From positions 1 through 45,793 of IMG/VR virus record IMGVR_UViG_3300028769_000153: a stretch of 45,793 nucleotides of DNA; one strand, written 5' to 3'. Of this stretch, positions 6,674-13,143 are shown one piece after another (position 1 is the first letter of the stretch; every line of letters starts with the position of its first letter). Origin of the DNA: a virus. Both the position numbers and the translations under genes were made by a program. The notes under the pieces were generated by a model. It was not told where the DNA came from. It worked only from the letters and a program-made list of their open reading frames with translations, and ran no database searches.

Positions 6674-7022
6674 ATTTTGCTTCTGCTTCAGTAAGGCTTC
6701 TTATGGCATTGTCTGATACCCAGACCGTGCAGCCTGAATTGCAGAAACGGATATTGTTTTTCCTGAAGCCTTTTCCATTTGTTTCCAGTAGCTTTGCAAT
6801 TGTTTTTGGATAAACGTAAGAACATCCGCAATCGGATACTTTTTCGTTCAACACAACAATATCGTCTTTTGCCATCTTTTTTGGTTCCGGCACGATTACT
6901 GCTAATTCTTTTTCTTTTGCTTCGATCTTTTCGATCATTTGAGCTAATGTCAATTTCATTGGTAATTCAATACCGATTAATTGTCCTTTTTCTACTAATT
7001 GCTTTTTTGTTACTTTTTTCAT
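6618..7022 (-). CDS. Cys-containing small protein, unknown function
   Basis: 134 residues. The N-terminal half is a Lys/Glu-rich helix (KKQLVEKGQLIGIELPMKLTLAQMIEKIEAKEKEL) resembling a SAP- or HeH-like helix-extension-helix. The C-terminal half contains CGCSY and CNSGCTVWVSD, four cysteines that could bind zinc. The leader (TTTAATCAATAAGGAAAA) includes a short AAGGAAA purine run. No family assigned; DNA binding is a weak inference from the SAP-like segment. Confidence 0.72.
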   Translation of the reverse strand: MKKVTKKQLVEKGQLIGIELPMKLTLAQMIEKIEAKEKELAVIVPEPKKMAKDDIVVLNEKVSDCGCSYVYPKTIAKLLETNGKGFRKNNIRFCNSGCTVWVSDNAIRSLTEAEAKYAENRFSNATSYIYATVD

Positions 7023-7060
7023 TTTTCCTTATTGATTAAAGAGTTTTTGAATTATTTGTT

Positions 7061-7300
7061 TTAACTTGTTCTAAATGGCAAATGCCATCTTTTTTTGGGT
7101 TTTTCTTTGTTCTCTAAACCCTTTCCAGGACTTTCGATTGGGCGCTCGTCAGCATAATAATGCACATTTGCTGTGAATTCATTTTTGCCGTCGTCTTCAA
7201 TTATGAAATCTATTCTACTTGGTAATTGTCTTGTGGCATAACACCAACCGCATATCTCGTATAATAAGATTATCAATGCTCTATTTTTAAACTGTTTCAC
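7061..7300 (-). CDS. 79-residue unknown protein (GTG start)
   Basis: The frame starts with GTG at 7300, and the GTGA overlaps the TGA stop of the upstream 47-residue membrane protein, a coupling arrangement that supports the unusual start. The N-terminus is hydrophobic (ALIILLYEICGWCYATR) and could be a membrane segment; the rest is charged and ends in a Lys/Arg tail. No family recognised. Confidence 0.6.
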   Translation of the reverse strand: MKQFKNRALIILLYEICGWCYATRQLPSRIDFIIEDDGKNEFTANVHYYADERPIESPGKGLENKEKPKKRWHLPFRTS

Positions 7301-7440
7301 GATTGAGTCGTTTCAGGTTCAAAATATACTTTTTCTGGTACTGGTTTATATATTAATAAATAATATAATAATCCAATGAACAATACTGCTATTGTTGCCC
7401 AGATCAATGCTGCTTTTAAGTAAAACTTTTTGTAGTCCAT
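7297..7440 (-). CDS. 47-residue single-span membrane protein
   Basis: Hand-read frame from ATG at 7440, whose start overlaps the stop of the beta-barrel-like gene (TAATG), to TGA at 7297. The product is MDYKKFYLK, then about 22 hydrophobic residues (AALIWATIAVLFIGLLYYLL), then an acidic tail. A Lys-rich N-terminus before the helix suggests the tail faces the periplasm. Overlaps at both ends make it very likely real. The function is unknown. Confidence 0.68.
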   Translation of the reverse strand: MDYKKFYLKAALIWATIAVLFIGLLYYLLIYKPVPEKVYFEPETTQS

Positions 7441-8012
7441 TATCGGTTGCATCTACAGTTATTAATTACTGGTATGTCGTAGCTTATTTTAAACTGCATA
7501 TACATGTCATTGTGTTTACTGGTTATTGGGTAATATCCATCCATATAGTTGGTGTTAGTATAAAATATACCAAATTCCAAGTTTACTAATGTATGATAAC
7601 CAATACCTACGTATTCAGAGAGGAATAGATTATGACTTGCTAGCTTATCAAATTGATTAGGCTTTAGTCTGAATTCAGAGGCTACTATGTTTCCATTGTA
7701 ATGAATGCCTACTACTCCATATAATCTTCCTGTGTTCATTATGTTTAAGCCCGTGCTTAACATAGCAGTACTATATGAGTACTGTCTTTCGCGTCTTCTT
7801 GGATTATCAATACCAGCCATCATTGTGAATGATAGTGTTGGTTGAAGTATGAAATAACCTGTATTATGGTTAAACATAGCTATTATTGAAGCTCCAGTTT
7901 CATTTCCGGTATCAGTCTTAGGTGCTACAATAGCTCCACCAAATGATAAATAGCCCTGTGCGTTACAAATGAATGATATGCACAATACTAATAATGTTAG
8001 ATATCTTTTCAT
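7440..8012 (-). CDS. Secreted outer-membrane beta-barrel-like protein
   Basis: 190 residues with a clear signal peptide (MKRYLTLLVLCISFICNAQG, cleavage after NAQ likely). The mature part alternates aromatic and polar residues in short strands (YFILQPTLSFTMMAG, LYGVVGIHYNGNIVASEF, LFLSEYVGIGYHTLVNLEFGIFY), as in small outer-membrane beta-barrels common in Bacteroidetes. It ends in a Cys-containing tail. The inferred location is the host outer membrane. Possible roles are receptor masking or acquisition from the host; neither is proven. It forms part of a chain of overlapping genes with the 47-residue membrane protein and a family-2 paralogue. Confidence 0.75.
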   Translation of the reverse strand: MKRYLTLLVLCISFICNAQGYLSFGGAIVAPKTDTGNETGASIIAMFNHNTGYFILQPTLSFTMMAGIDNPRRRERQYSYSTAMLSTGLNIMNTGRLYGVVGIHYNGNIVASEFRLKPNQFDKLASHNLFLSEYVGIGYHTLVNLEFGIFYTNTNYMDGYYPITSKHNDMYMQFKISYDIPVINNCRCNR

Positions 8013-8264
8013 TTATAATTGTTGATATATTTTATCCCAATACTCGTAGCCCTCACTTGTTGCGGCCCATCTAAATGCATGCGTTAACATCGTTGACGAG
8101 TTTTTTGCATTTTCTGCTAATTCTCTTTTATGTTCCTTATCTTTTCCTTTTAGCCCCATCCATTTTGGATTTTTACTGTTCTCTACGAATTTGGTTAGAC
8201 ATTTAAGTTTTTTGAGTTTCTCTTTGAATTCTGGTTTAATTCGTATTGCTTTCCTTTTTGACAT
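8013..8264 (-). CDS. Small paralogous-family protein (member 2 of 3)
   Basis: 83 residues. It shares with the 4614-4916 product the N-terminal IKPEFKEKLKKLKCLTKFVE and the C-terminal AFRWAATSEGYEYWDKIYQQ. The middle is shorter and Lys-rich. It abuts the beta-barrel gene and overlaps the upstream zinc-knuckle gene by 29 nt. No catalytic motif is visible. Function unknown; membership of the family is clear from the two terminal motifs. Confidence 0.75.
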   Translation of the reverse strand: MSKRKAIRIKPEFKEKLKKLKCLTKFVENSKNPKWMGLKGKDKEHKRELAENAKNSSTMLTHAFRWAATSEGYEYWDKIYQQL

Positions 8265-8541
8265 ATTTAATTGATTTAAAATACTTGTAAATTGAAAATA
8301 ATATTGCCAATCCTAATAGGATTATAGTTCCGTTACCAATAGGTACCGTATTGCATCCGCAATGCTTCCAATAGCCGTAGTCCCAGCCTTTGCCACATAC
8401 ATAACAGTGTGTTAATACTGGATTGCATTGTGTTGTTGCCTGAGTATTTGTTGGATTGTATTCTTCAATTGTAGTAATTGTTGATACTTGTTCTGGTTGT
8501 GATTGTAGTTCACTGAATGGTATATATTCTTTATCTGTCAT
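8236..8541 (-). CDS. Zinc-knuckle-like protein with one membrane helix
   Basis: 101 residues. A polar Thr/Gln-rich N-terminus is followed by CYVCGKGWDYGYWKHCGC, a four-Cys metal-binding pattern, and then a hydrophobic helix (GTIILLGLAILFSIYKYF) with a Lys-rich tail. It is probably a membrane-anchored zinc-binding protein with the N-terminus on one face and the basic tail in the cytoplasm. It is embedded in the same overlapping operon. No known family assigned. Confidence 0.7.
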   Translation of the reverse strand: MTDKEYIPFSELQSQPEQVSTITTIEEYNPTNTQATTQCNPVLTHCYVCGKGWDYGYWKHCGCNTVPIGNGTIILLGLAILFSIYKYFKSIKYVKKESNTN

Positions 8542-8544
8542 GAC

Positions 8545-8790
8545 TTACGGTTTTAGCCAGTTGTTTTGTATAATCCAGCAATGTTCTATCGTTTGAACCA
8601 CTTTACCTTTTCTTCCCCACGCATGCTCTATTGTTGCCTTGTCTTCCATTTGCTTCCAGTCATTCTCCATTTCTTGCGGTATGTCAATTTTTTTATTTCC
8701 TATCCATTCTGAGTCTTTTGATTTAATTCTTCCTATTTTGACTAAGTAGTCAAATGGAAGTAATTGTATTGTTTTCTTTTTCTTTGCCAT
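8545..8790 (-). CDS. 81-residue basic/Trp-rich protein
   Basis: A soluble small protein with a Lys-rich start (MAKKKKTIQLLPFDYLVKIGRIKSK) and a Trp-rich C-terminal half. The N-terminal pattern faintly resembles the three-member paralogous family (hydrophobic-PF, then IKSK), but the terminal YW motif is missing, so I do not include it. It lies 3 nt upstream of the zinc-knuckle gene. The 160 nt before it (8791-8950) hold one perfect hairpin CGATAG/CTATCG and no frame with an ATG longer than 19 codons. Confidence 0.65.
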   Translation of the reverse strand: MAKKKKTIQLLPFDYLVKIGRIKSKDSEWIGNKKIDIPQEMENDWKQMEDKATIEHAWGRKGKVVQTIEHCWIIQNNWLKP

Positions 8791-8950
8791 CTTTTGAATG
8801 TTATTGATTAATATTCTTAAATGATTACGTAATTACTAGTCGATAGCTCCAGACTATCGTACACTGTATGCAACATTCTTCTTATGAAAAACTTGAATAT
8901 CAACTGGTAATGTTTTGATTGTATTTATATAGTCGTTAGACTAATATAAC

Positions 8951-9385
8951 CTAATTTCGGCATTTTGTTGCTAATGATTGCCAATGTCTGAATCCAGTAT
9001 TTCCATTTAATGGATCTTTTGCGTTTTGCCATAAGAACGCCCTTTTTATTACTAAGCCTGTTGATTTATCTTTTAAAATCAATTCCAGTCTTGTGTCTAA
9101 AGCTCCTTGATGTTTCATTTCAGCTAATAATGCATGTTTAATACCAAGTCTTAGTAGCTCTTTCTCTACTTCTGGTTGGAATTTGACACATACTGATTTA
9201 ACCGGCTTAATTGTTATTATCTTTTCGTAGGTTGGACATAAATGACCATGATGAGCTCCCCATCCACGATTACAATTCATGCAGAGTTCTCCTGTTCCTG
9301 GATGTGGCCCATTGTTCTCTCTTTGATCTGGATACATTTTAAACAATGTAGCTCCCCTTGGTACTGTAATTACTTGTTTTGCCAT
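8951..9385 (-). CDS. Zinc-binding domain fused to the paralogous family (member 3 of 3)
   Basis: 144 residues in two parts. Residues about 28-55 hold CMNCNRGWGAHHGHLCP, a Cys/His cluster that looks like a zinc site. Residues about 65-144 repeat the family pattern: VKFQPEVEKELLRLGIKHALLAEMK and RAFLWQNAKD then GFRHWQSLA. It is thus a fusion relative to the two shorter paralogues. It is the first gene after the promoter-like element at 9481-9512 and carries the TTAAAATCAATTTATATG leader. The function is unknown. Confidence 0.75.
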   Translation of the reverse strand: MAKQVITVPRGATLFKMYPDQRENNGPHPGTGELCMNCNRGWGAHHGHLCPTYEKIITIKPVKSVCVKFQPEVEKELLRLGIKHALLAEMKHQGALDTRLELILKDKSTGLVIKRAFLWQNAKDPLNGNTGFRHWQSLATKCRN

Positions 9386-9477
9386 ATAAATTGATTTTAA
9401 GGCGTTAATATATAGAATTGATACAATGTATCGCTTGAAAGTATAAAGTGGCTTAGAATGGCTTAAAATAGCTATTA

Positions 9478-9512
9478 GGGCTATATTATACTCATTCTTT
9501 CTAAAGTGTGGT
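9478..9512 (-). promoter_or_regulatory. Promoter-like element for the leftward operon
   Basis: Minus strand CTTTAGAAAGAATGAG followed by TATAATATAG (9490-9481). The same ten bases TATAATATAG occur on the plus strand at 14435-14444 upstream of another operon. It lies about 95 nt before the first gene and downstream of the terminator at 9671-9702, where a promoter is expected. The start site is not determined. Confidence 0.4.
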
Positions 9513-9514
9513 AT

Positions 9515-9633
9515 GTGTGGGTAGTGTGATAATGGTCAATAAGAGATAGTCTAACAAATTCATCCACATTTCATCATAATTTGCATTGAAAATTCTCAAT
9601 CTTTTTCAATTTTCTCCCTAATATTACCCACAC
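9515..9633. repeat. Perfect 9-bp inverted repeat in the intergenic region
   Basis: GTGTGGGTA (9515-9523) and TACCCACAC (9625-9633) are 101 nt apart in the 330-nt gene-free stretch between two leftward units, just upstream of the promoter-like element. They could be paired operator half-sites or the base of a large stem. The interval is AT-rich and otherwise featureless. Confidence 0.35.
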
Positions 9634-9670
9634 TATATGTAAAAGTTTAAATAATCATCCCAGCAAAGGA

Positions 9671-9702
9671 ATTGAGTAGCTAGCCGAAGCCAACTACTCA
9701 AT
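9671..9702 (-). terminator. Tetraloop hairpin terminator
   Basis: A near-perfect stem ATTGAGTAG-CTAGC/GCCAA-CTACTCAAT around a CGAA (plus) or TTCG (minus) tetraloop starts 14 nt after the stop of the 9717-10220 gene. The downstream T-run is weak on the minus strand (CCTTTG) and slightly better on the plus strand (CTTTT). Most likely it terminates the single-gene unit. Confidence 0.65.
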
Positions 9703-9716
9703 CTTTTGCACTAATC

Positions 9717-10220
9717 TTACGGATTCAGAGCGTCAACTACCACTGCTGGTGCTACTACGGATTCTGTTACAGGAGGATTTGGTGCTGTGTACGTACTTGG
9801 CTCGTTGTTCACGGGAACAATGTACATCATTTGGTCAACAATGCGTTCTGCAATTGCACGACCTGATTCCAATGGCAGTTTTGTCTCATAGTCAGTTTTC
9901 ACTAACACGCGCATAGAGGTATGAATACCATCGCGAACCGTACCATCATCTGTCTTTGTTTTGTGAGGCTTCAATCCCTCAATGATTTGATACTCGGCTG
10001 AATATTCCAAAGGGAATTTAACCGAACCTGTACCTTCAATTACTGAGCGATAAAACTCAATTTCAAGTGGTTCAAGGAAGAATAATACTGTATGAGCTTG
10101 CGCACCACGTGGAATTGGCTCCCACATTTTCACTACTGCTTCTACATACTCTTCGCCAGCATTCTGTTTTGCATCTGCCTTAATCTTTTTGATTTGTGCA
10201 GAAATAATGTTAAATTTCAT
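9717..10220 (-). CDS. Single-gene unit, probably abundant phage protein of unknown function
   Basis: 167 residues. The body (1-130) is an alpha/beta protein with KMWEPIPRGAQAHTVLFFLEPLEIEFYRSVIEG, and residues 135-167 are a Pro/Ala/Val-rich disordered tail. Codon use is distinct from its neighbours (CGT/CGC for Arg, GAG and GGT common), as in the major capsid gene, which suggests high expression. It has its own upstream region (10221-10493) and terminator hairpins on both sides, so it is probably transcribed alone. I do not recognise the family; an abundant DNA-binding or anti-host protein are both possible. Confidence 0.75.
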   Translation of the reverse strand: MKFNIISAQIKKIKADAKQNAGEEYVEAVVKMWEPIPRGAQAHTVLFFLEPLEIEFYRSVIEGTGSVKFPLEYSAEYQIIEGLKPHKTKTDDGTVRDGIHTSMRVLVKTDYETKLPLESGRAIAERIVDQMMYIVPVNNEPSTYTAPNPPVTESVVAPAVVVDALNP

Positions 10221-10493
10221 AAAGCGTTTATTATTTTAAGGGTAAATAATTGATTTCTTGCCATTCTATTGCAACTCTTCTTAACGGGAGCCTGACGCTT
10301 CATAAAAAAAGTCTATAATCTCGCTCTACTGGTCGGCTATATGCTGCTCTATGGAGCTTTATTAGTCACATCTATGCAATATATCATCTACCAATAGATA
10401 GTAGCTTAGAGGCCATTTAAACTACATCTACACGCAATATAGAGTGCATGCACGAGAGAGGTACGATACTCGAGTGCATTGTTAGTAAAACAA
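10221..10493 (-). promoter_or_regulatory. Promoter/leader region of the single-gene unit
   Basis: A 270-nt gene-free stretch between a terminator and the start of the 9717-10220 gene. On the minus strand I see several short stems (CTCTAT/ATAGAG-type and GAGCTCTAC-like pairs), a run of seven T near 10300, and a final AT-rich leader TACCCTTAAAATAATAAACG before the start. It must hold the promoter; I cannot pick the exact boxes. Confidence 0.35.
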
Positions 10494-10525
10494 TAACCCT
10501 ACTTGGCATGTAGCCTTTCGGGTTA
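10494..10525 (-). terminator. Hairpin terminator after the 95-residue membrane protein
   Basis: TAACCC/GGGTTA (6 bp) encloses GGC-TACAT-GCC, begins 5 nt after the stop codon and is followed on the minus strand by TTGTTTT. Confidence 0.65.
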
Positions 10526-10529
10526 GTCG

Positions 10530-10817
10530 TCAATACTCTTTGACTATTACATGAGACTGTATTGCCACTGAGTCAACAATTACATCTTCATATAACTGAT
10601 TCTCAATTTCAAATATCTGGTCCTTAGCATCATCTAGTGATACAGCACTGATTTGTAGATGCTTATTCTCATCCTGTTCTACCATTTCACCTTTGTCGTT
10701 TTGTACATACGTATTGTATATTACATAATAACGTTCAGTCTTAGTTATTTGATACAGCCCGAACAATACTGCAAATCCTAATACTATAGATAGTATTAAT
10801 TCTTTCTTTTTAAACAT
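10530..10817 (-). CDS. 95-residue N-terminally anchored membrane protein
   Basis: The N-terminus MFKKKELILSIVLGFAVLFGLYQI is a Lys-rich start followed by one membrane helix or uncleaved signal anchor. The remainder (about 70 residues) is acidic and probably beta/alpha, facing the periplasm. The leader is the recurring ATTTAAAATCAATCTATATG. It lies 87 nt downstream of the lipoprotein gene; the gap has no frame with a start codon. The function is unknown; together with the lipoprotein it suggests an envelope-acting pair. Confidence 0.72.
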   Translation of the reverse strand: MFKKKELILSIVLGFAVLFGLYQITKTERYYVIYNTYVQNDKGEMVEQDENKHLQISAVSLDDAKDQIFEIENQLYEDVIVDSVAIQSHVIVKEY

Positions 10818-10904
10818 ATAGATTGATTTTAAATGATTAATTAGCTAAGCAGCAATAGCGTCTTTTACCAAATCAATGGCAATTGAGGCTACTGCTGCAT
10901 AACA

Positions 10905-11237
10905 TTATCTTCTATCCTCTACTGCATCAGTTACGATAATTACCGTATCCATGGTATACTTAACATAGACAGAATCTGGAATGTCTTTAGTCAATGTTCT
11001 TTCTGCATCATACCTATCTTTGGCGTAGGTATAACTCTCTACAGTTAAAGAGTCAGCAAAGGTCATAGAACATCTCCATAAAGGCTTATGCTCAACCCTT
11101 GTAGGTATCACATGATTCATTGCTTTAGCACGTTTGCCTGATTCGGACTGGCATGACGTAGCAACAAAGCAGAACAATAAGGCAAGTCCAGCAATAATAG
11201 CGAACTTAATAACATTAGAACGATTGAACAGTTTCAT
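10905..11237 (-). CDS. Predicted lipoprotein
   Basis: 110 residues. Basic N-terminus, hydrophobic stretch (FAIIAGLALLFCFVATSC) and a lipobox ending VATSC, so Cys29 would be lipidated; QSES follows. The mature part is about 80 residues, without a known motif. It is the first gene of the leftward block, 3' of the divergent region, and has the TTAAAATCAATCTATATG leader. Phage lipoproteins in other systems often block superinfection at the receptor; here that is inference only. Confidence 0.75.
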   Translation of the reverse strand: MKLFNRSNVIKFAIIAGLALLFCFVATSCQSESGKRAKAMNHVIPTRVEHKPLWRCSMTFADSLTVESYTYAKDRYDAERTLTKDIPDSVYVKYTMDTVIIVTDAVEDRR

Positions 11238-11259
11238 ATAGATTGATTTTAAATGAATA

Positions 11260-11760
11260 TTAATGGATAAAGCCTTTTGAGTCCATGCTTGGGGACTAGG
11301 TATACGAACCCTATTGACACGTCTTACGTTATACAGACGATATATTATGAGTCTATTACACAGCAGTCATATGCATTCGGCCTAAGCTCCATTCATTAAA
11401 TGATACACGCGTAATAGACTATTGTATGTTCTATTCTTGCAAATGGGAGCGTGATTGGCATTGCCTCTACTGCTACATAATATAAAGGTTGGCCTATATA
11501 CAATGTAGGAAGGTATCGTGGCTGCGTTCCAGTTATATCCATGTCTAAATGGATACCTAGGCTCTAGCTCTGCATAACGTACTTGTAGCCACAACGAAAA
11601 GAGGATAATATATCATCACGACATTAACGAGGAATATGGGTCAATCTGATTCGATTCTGCCCGACTGGGTGGGGGTATTCCATCCCGATTCTGACTACCG
11701 GGGGCTTGACGGAGACAGGTTAGCTCATGCATATATACGACCCATTTTAAAAATTTACTA
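11260..11760 (-). ncRNA. Hairpin-rich gene-free block upstream of the lipoprotein gene
   Basis: On the minus strand GTGGCT (near 11593) pairs with AGCCAC (near 11520) and encloses a perfect TATCCAT-TTAGAC-ATGGATA hairpin, giving a tRNA-sized (75 nt) fold without a T-loop. CTAGGTAT and ATACCTAG lie about 250 nt apart. Near 11298-11315 a T-arm-like hairpin has loop TTCGTAT with no matching 5' acceptor. The 11640-11710 segment is unusually G/C-rich. A 70-codon frame here looks accidental. It could be a long 5' leader or an independent RNA. Confidence 0.35.
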
Positions 11761-11846
11761 AAAAAATTTCCAAAAAACCCCCATAAACACTCACTTTCCT
11801 GAGATATTAGTTGTATTTTGCGTAAATATTTGCATTCTGACTAAAA

Positions 11847-11880
11847 CCTTTTCAATATATATACGTTATACACTATGATA
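11847..11880 (+). promoter_or_regulatory. Promoter-like element before the plus-strand candidate RNA
   Basis: CCTTTTCAATATATATACGT followed by TATACACTATGATA. It aligns with CCTTTTCCAATTATTTACGT followed by TTAGTATAATATAGG at 14411-14445, which lies between a terminator and a gene start. The shared blocks are CCTTTTC and TACGTT and a TATnATA-like box. It begins the rightward block. Confidence 0.45.
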
Positions 11881-12150
11881 CTGGGACATACCATATGACC
11901 AATCGCCCTCAAGTAACCAGTAGGGGTTAGACATCGGATTGTAGTTTCCTAAAGGAAATGAGTTTTCTCCGGTAGTATCGAAAGGGATCTAGTAAGAATT
12001 AAGTGCCGCGGGCTACTATCAATAATATGATGTGTAGATAAGAAGGAGAGAATGCGACCAGCGGGTGGGTGTAGGCGAAAGCTGACGTACAGACTTAATG
12101 ATGAGGGGTTTTGAAAACCATGCCGAAAGATGGTCCGGCTTTTTCAAGGG
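11881..12150 (+). ncRNA. Candidate 270-nt structured RNA with a 3' pseudoknot
   Basis: Starts right after the promoter-like element. Stems visible: ACTGG/CCAGT (about 11880-11921), TTTCCT-AA-AGGAAA (11945-11958) and GGTTTTGAAAACC (12107-12119). At 12116-12140 ACCAT-GCCG-AAAG-ATGGT-C-CGGC forms an H-type pseudoknot, followed by TTTTT. G-rich, unlike the AT-rich neighbours, and without a usable frame. It may be a free small RNA or a leader regulating the first rightward gene at 12190. Confidence 0.45.
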
Positions 12151-12189
12151 GAAAACTATGTTTAATTATTAAGGTATTAGATAGTATAT

Positions 12190-12531
12190 ATGTTATTAAA
12201 ATGTATTGACAATGAATCTTTATTTAACTCGAGGCTTAATAAAGCACCCGAACGTATGGATTTGTTTACTAAAAGAGGTATAAAACTATGTACTGGTATT
12301 AATAGGCTAGTGGAGTTAAATAAGCGTTTGTTCATAGAGACCCCTATAAAGAATGTGTATATGGAAAACATGCACAAGGATGGCACTAGGCTGACTCCTG
12401 AGGGCCTAGAAGTAGAGTCGAGGGATAGACAGATCAGGAATATTAAAGTGGTCTTAAAAGAGCTTAAAACAAGCCAGAGGATTATTGGCATGGTATACAT
12501 TAGGCTAAATGGTTTGTATATTATTGAGTAG
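12190..12531 (+). CDS. First rightward gene, unknown function
   Basis: 113 residues, basic, no membrane segment or known motif. The N-terminal region is polar and the C-terminus hydrophobic (IIGMVYIRLNGLYIIE). The start is uncertain: ATG 12190 or Met5 at 12202 (ttaaaATG) are both possible. It follows the pseudoknot/T-run of the candidate RNA by about 45 nt and is followed by a string of very small genes. Confidence 0.6.
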   Translation: MLLKCIDNESLFNSRLNKAPERMDLFTKRGIKLCTGINRLVELNKRLFIETPIKNVYMENMHKDGTRLTPEGLEVESRDRQIRNIKVVLKELKTSQRIIGMVYIRLNGLYIIE

Positions 12532-12570
12532 TAATGTAAACAAAGTTTAATATTATACGTTATAGTATAT

Positions 12571-12723
12571 ATGGTAGTCAAGTTTAATAAGAAGGATCAG
12601 AAGATTCCATTCAATAGAATAGAAAGGGATGAGAAGTTAGATATTCAATTTGAAGGAGGTTTAAAGAAACTAAAAGAGAAGGCTGCTACCAAAAGGATAT
12701 TAGAGCACACTAAGAGCTTTTAA
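12571..12723 (+). CDS. 50-residue basic protein
   Basis: A hand-read frame starting ATGGTAGTCAAG at 12571, ending in TAATG shared with the next start. Lys-rich, soluble (KFNKKDQKIPFNRIERDEK). It may have its own promoter, as TACGTTATAGTATATATGG lies immediately upstream. Unknown function. Confidence 0.6.
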   Translation: MVVKFNKKDQKIPFNRIERDEKLDIQFEGGLKKLKEKAATKRILEHTKSF

Positions 12724-12860
12724 TGAGTAACACAGATAGGTGCCCTTGTCACGACATTTACAAGACCAATAAGACTATCAAAAAGAAACCAATACCTTTC
12801 GAGGAGTATCACAGAGATAGGGTGACTAAGTTAAAGTTATTAAAGAATATATTATGTTAG
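12723..12860 (+). CDS. 45-residue protein with a CPCH motif
   Basis: A frame coupled to its neighbours by 1-nt (upstream) and 7-nt (downstream) overlaps. It begins MSNTDRCPCHDIYKTNK and is Lys-rich after that. CPCH may be half of a metal site. Unknown function; the overlaps are the main support. Confidence 0.55.
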   Translation: MSNTDRCPCHDIYKTNKTIKKKPIPFEEYHRDRVTKLKLLKNILC

Positions 12861-12988
12861 GAAGAGAAATTGATAACGATGCATTAGATGGATACTCGAC
12901 AATCGATAGCTGGCAAAATGCTAACGGACGAGGCTTTTGGGGAAATCCAACGACAGGCTTTATAGATGACTGTAATGCAAATGATTAA
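12854..12988 (+). CDS. 44-residue acidic protein
   Basis: Begins inside the previous gene (ATGTTAG) and overlaps the next by 14 nt. Composition is Asp/Asn/Gly-rich (DNDALDGYSTIDSWQNANGR, then GFWGNP). No motif recognised. Real by overlap logic only. Confidence 0.5.
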   Translation: MLGREIDNDALDGYSTIDSWQNANGRGFWGNPTTGFIDDCNAND

Positions 12989-13142
12989 CGAGTATGCGTA
13001 CTGTAGTGCGTGCAAGAAGATGCATTCTAAATATGATGATGATTGCATAGAATTAAAAAAGAATATTTCCAGAGAAGGATATAAGGCATGTGCCGAAAGC
13101 CTGACAATGGCATGTATATTACACAGAAATAAAAATAAATAA
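12975..13142 (+). CDS. 55-residue Cys-rich protein, probable zinc binder
   Basis: Contains CSACKKMH near residues 10-17 and further cysteines (DDDC, KACA, MACI), compatible with a small zinc-ribbon. Start at Met1 or Met3. It overlaps the preceding gene and ends 1 nt before the GroES-like gene. Function unknown. Confidence 0.55.
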   Translation: MQMINEYAYCSACKKMHSKYDDDCIELKKNISREGYKACAESLTMACILHRNKNK

Positions 13143-13143
13143 T

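Noticed and set aside
8791-8950. A short reading frame in the gap between two leftward genes
   Set aside because: The only longer frame has no start codon and the ATG-initiated frame encodes 19 residues; a hairpin is the only clear feature.
11382-11594. A 70-codon minus-strand frame in the divergent region
   Set aside because: It coincides with perfect inverted repeats that better explain the sequence as structured RNA, and it lacks the AAAATCAAT leader of neighbouring genes.
12090-12140. A hammerhead-like ribozyme (ATGATGAG followed by CGAAA)
   Set aside because: The essential first C of CUGAUGA is A, and no three-stem arrangement closes; an H-type pseudoknot fits the same bases better.
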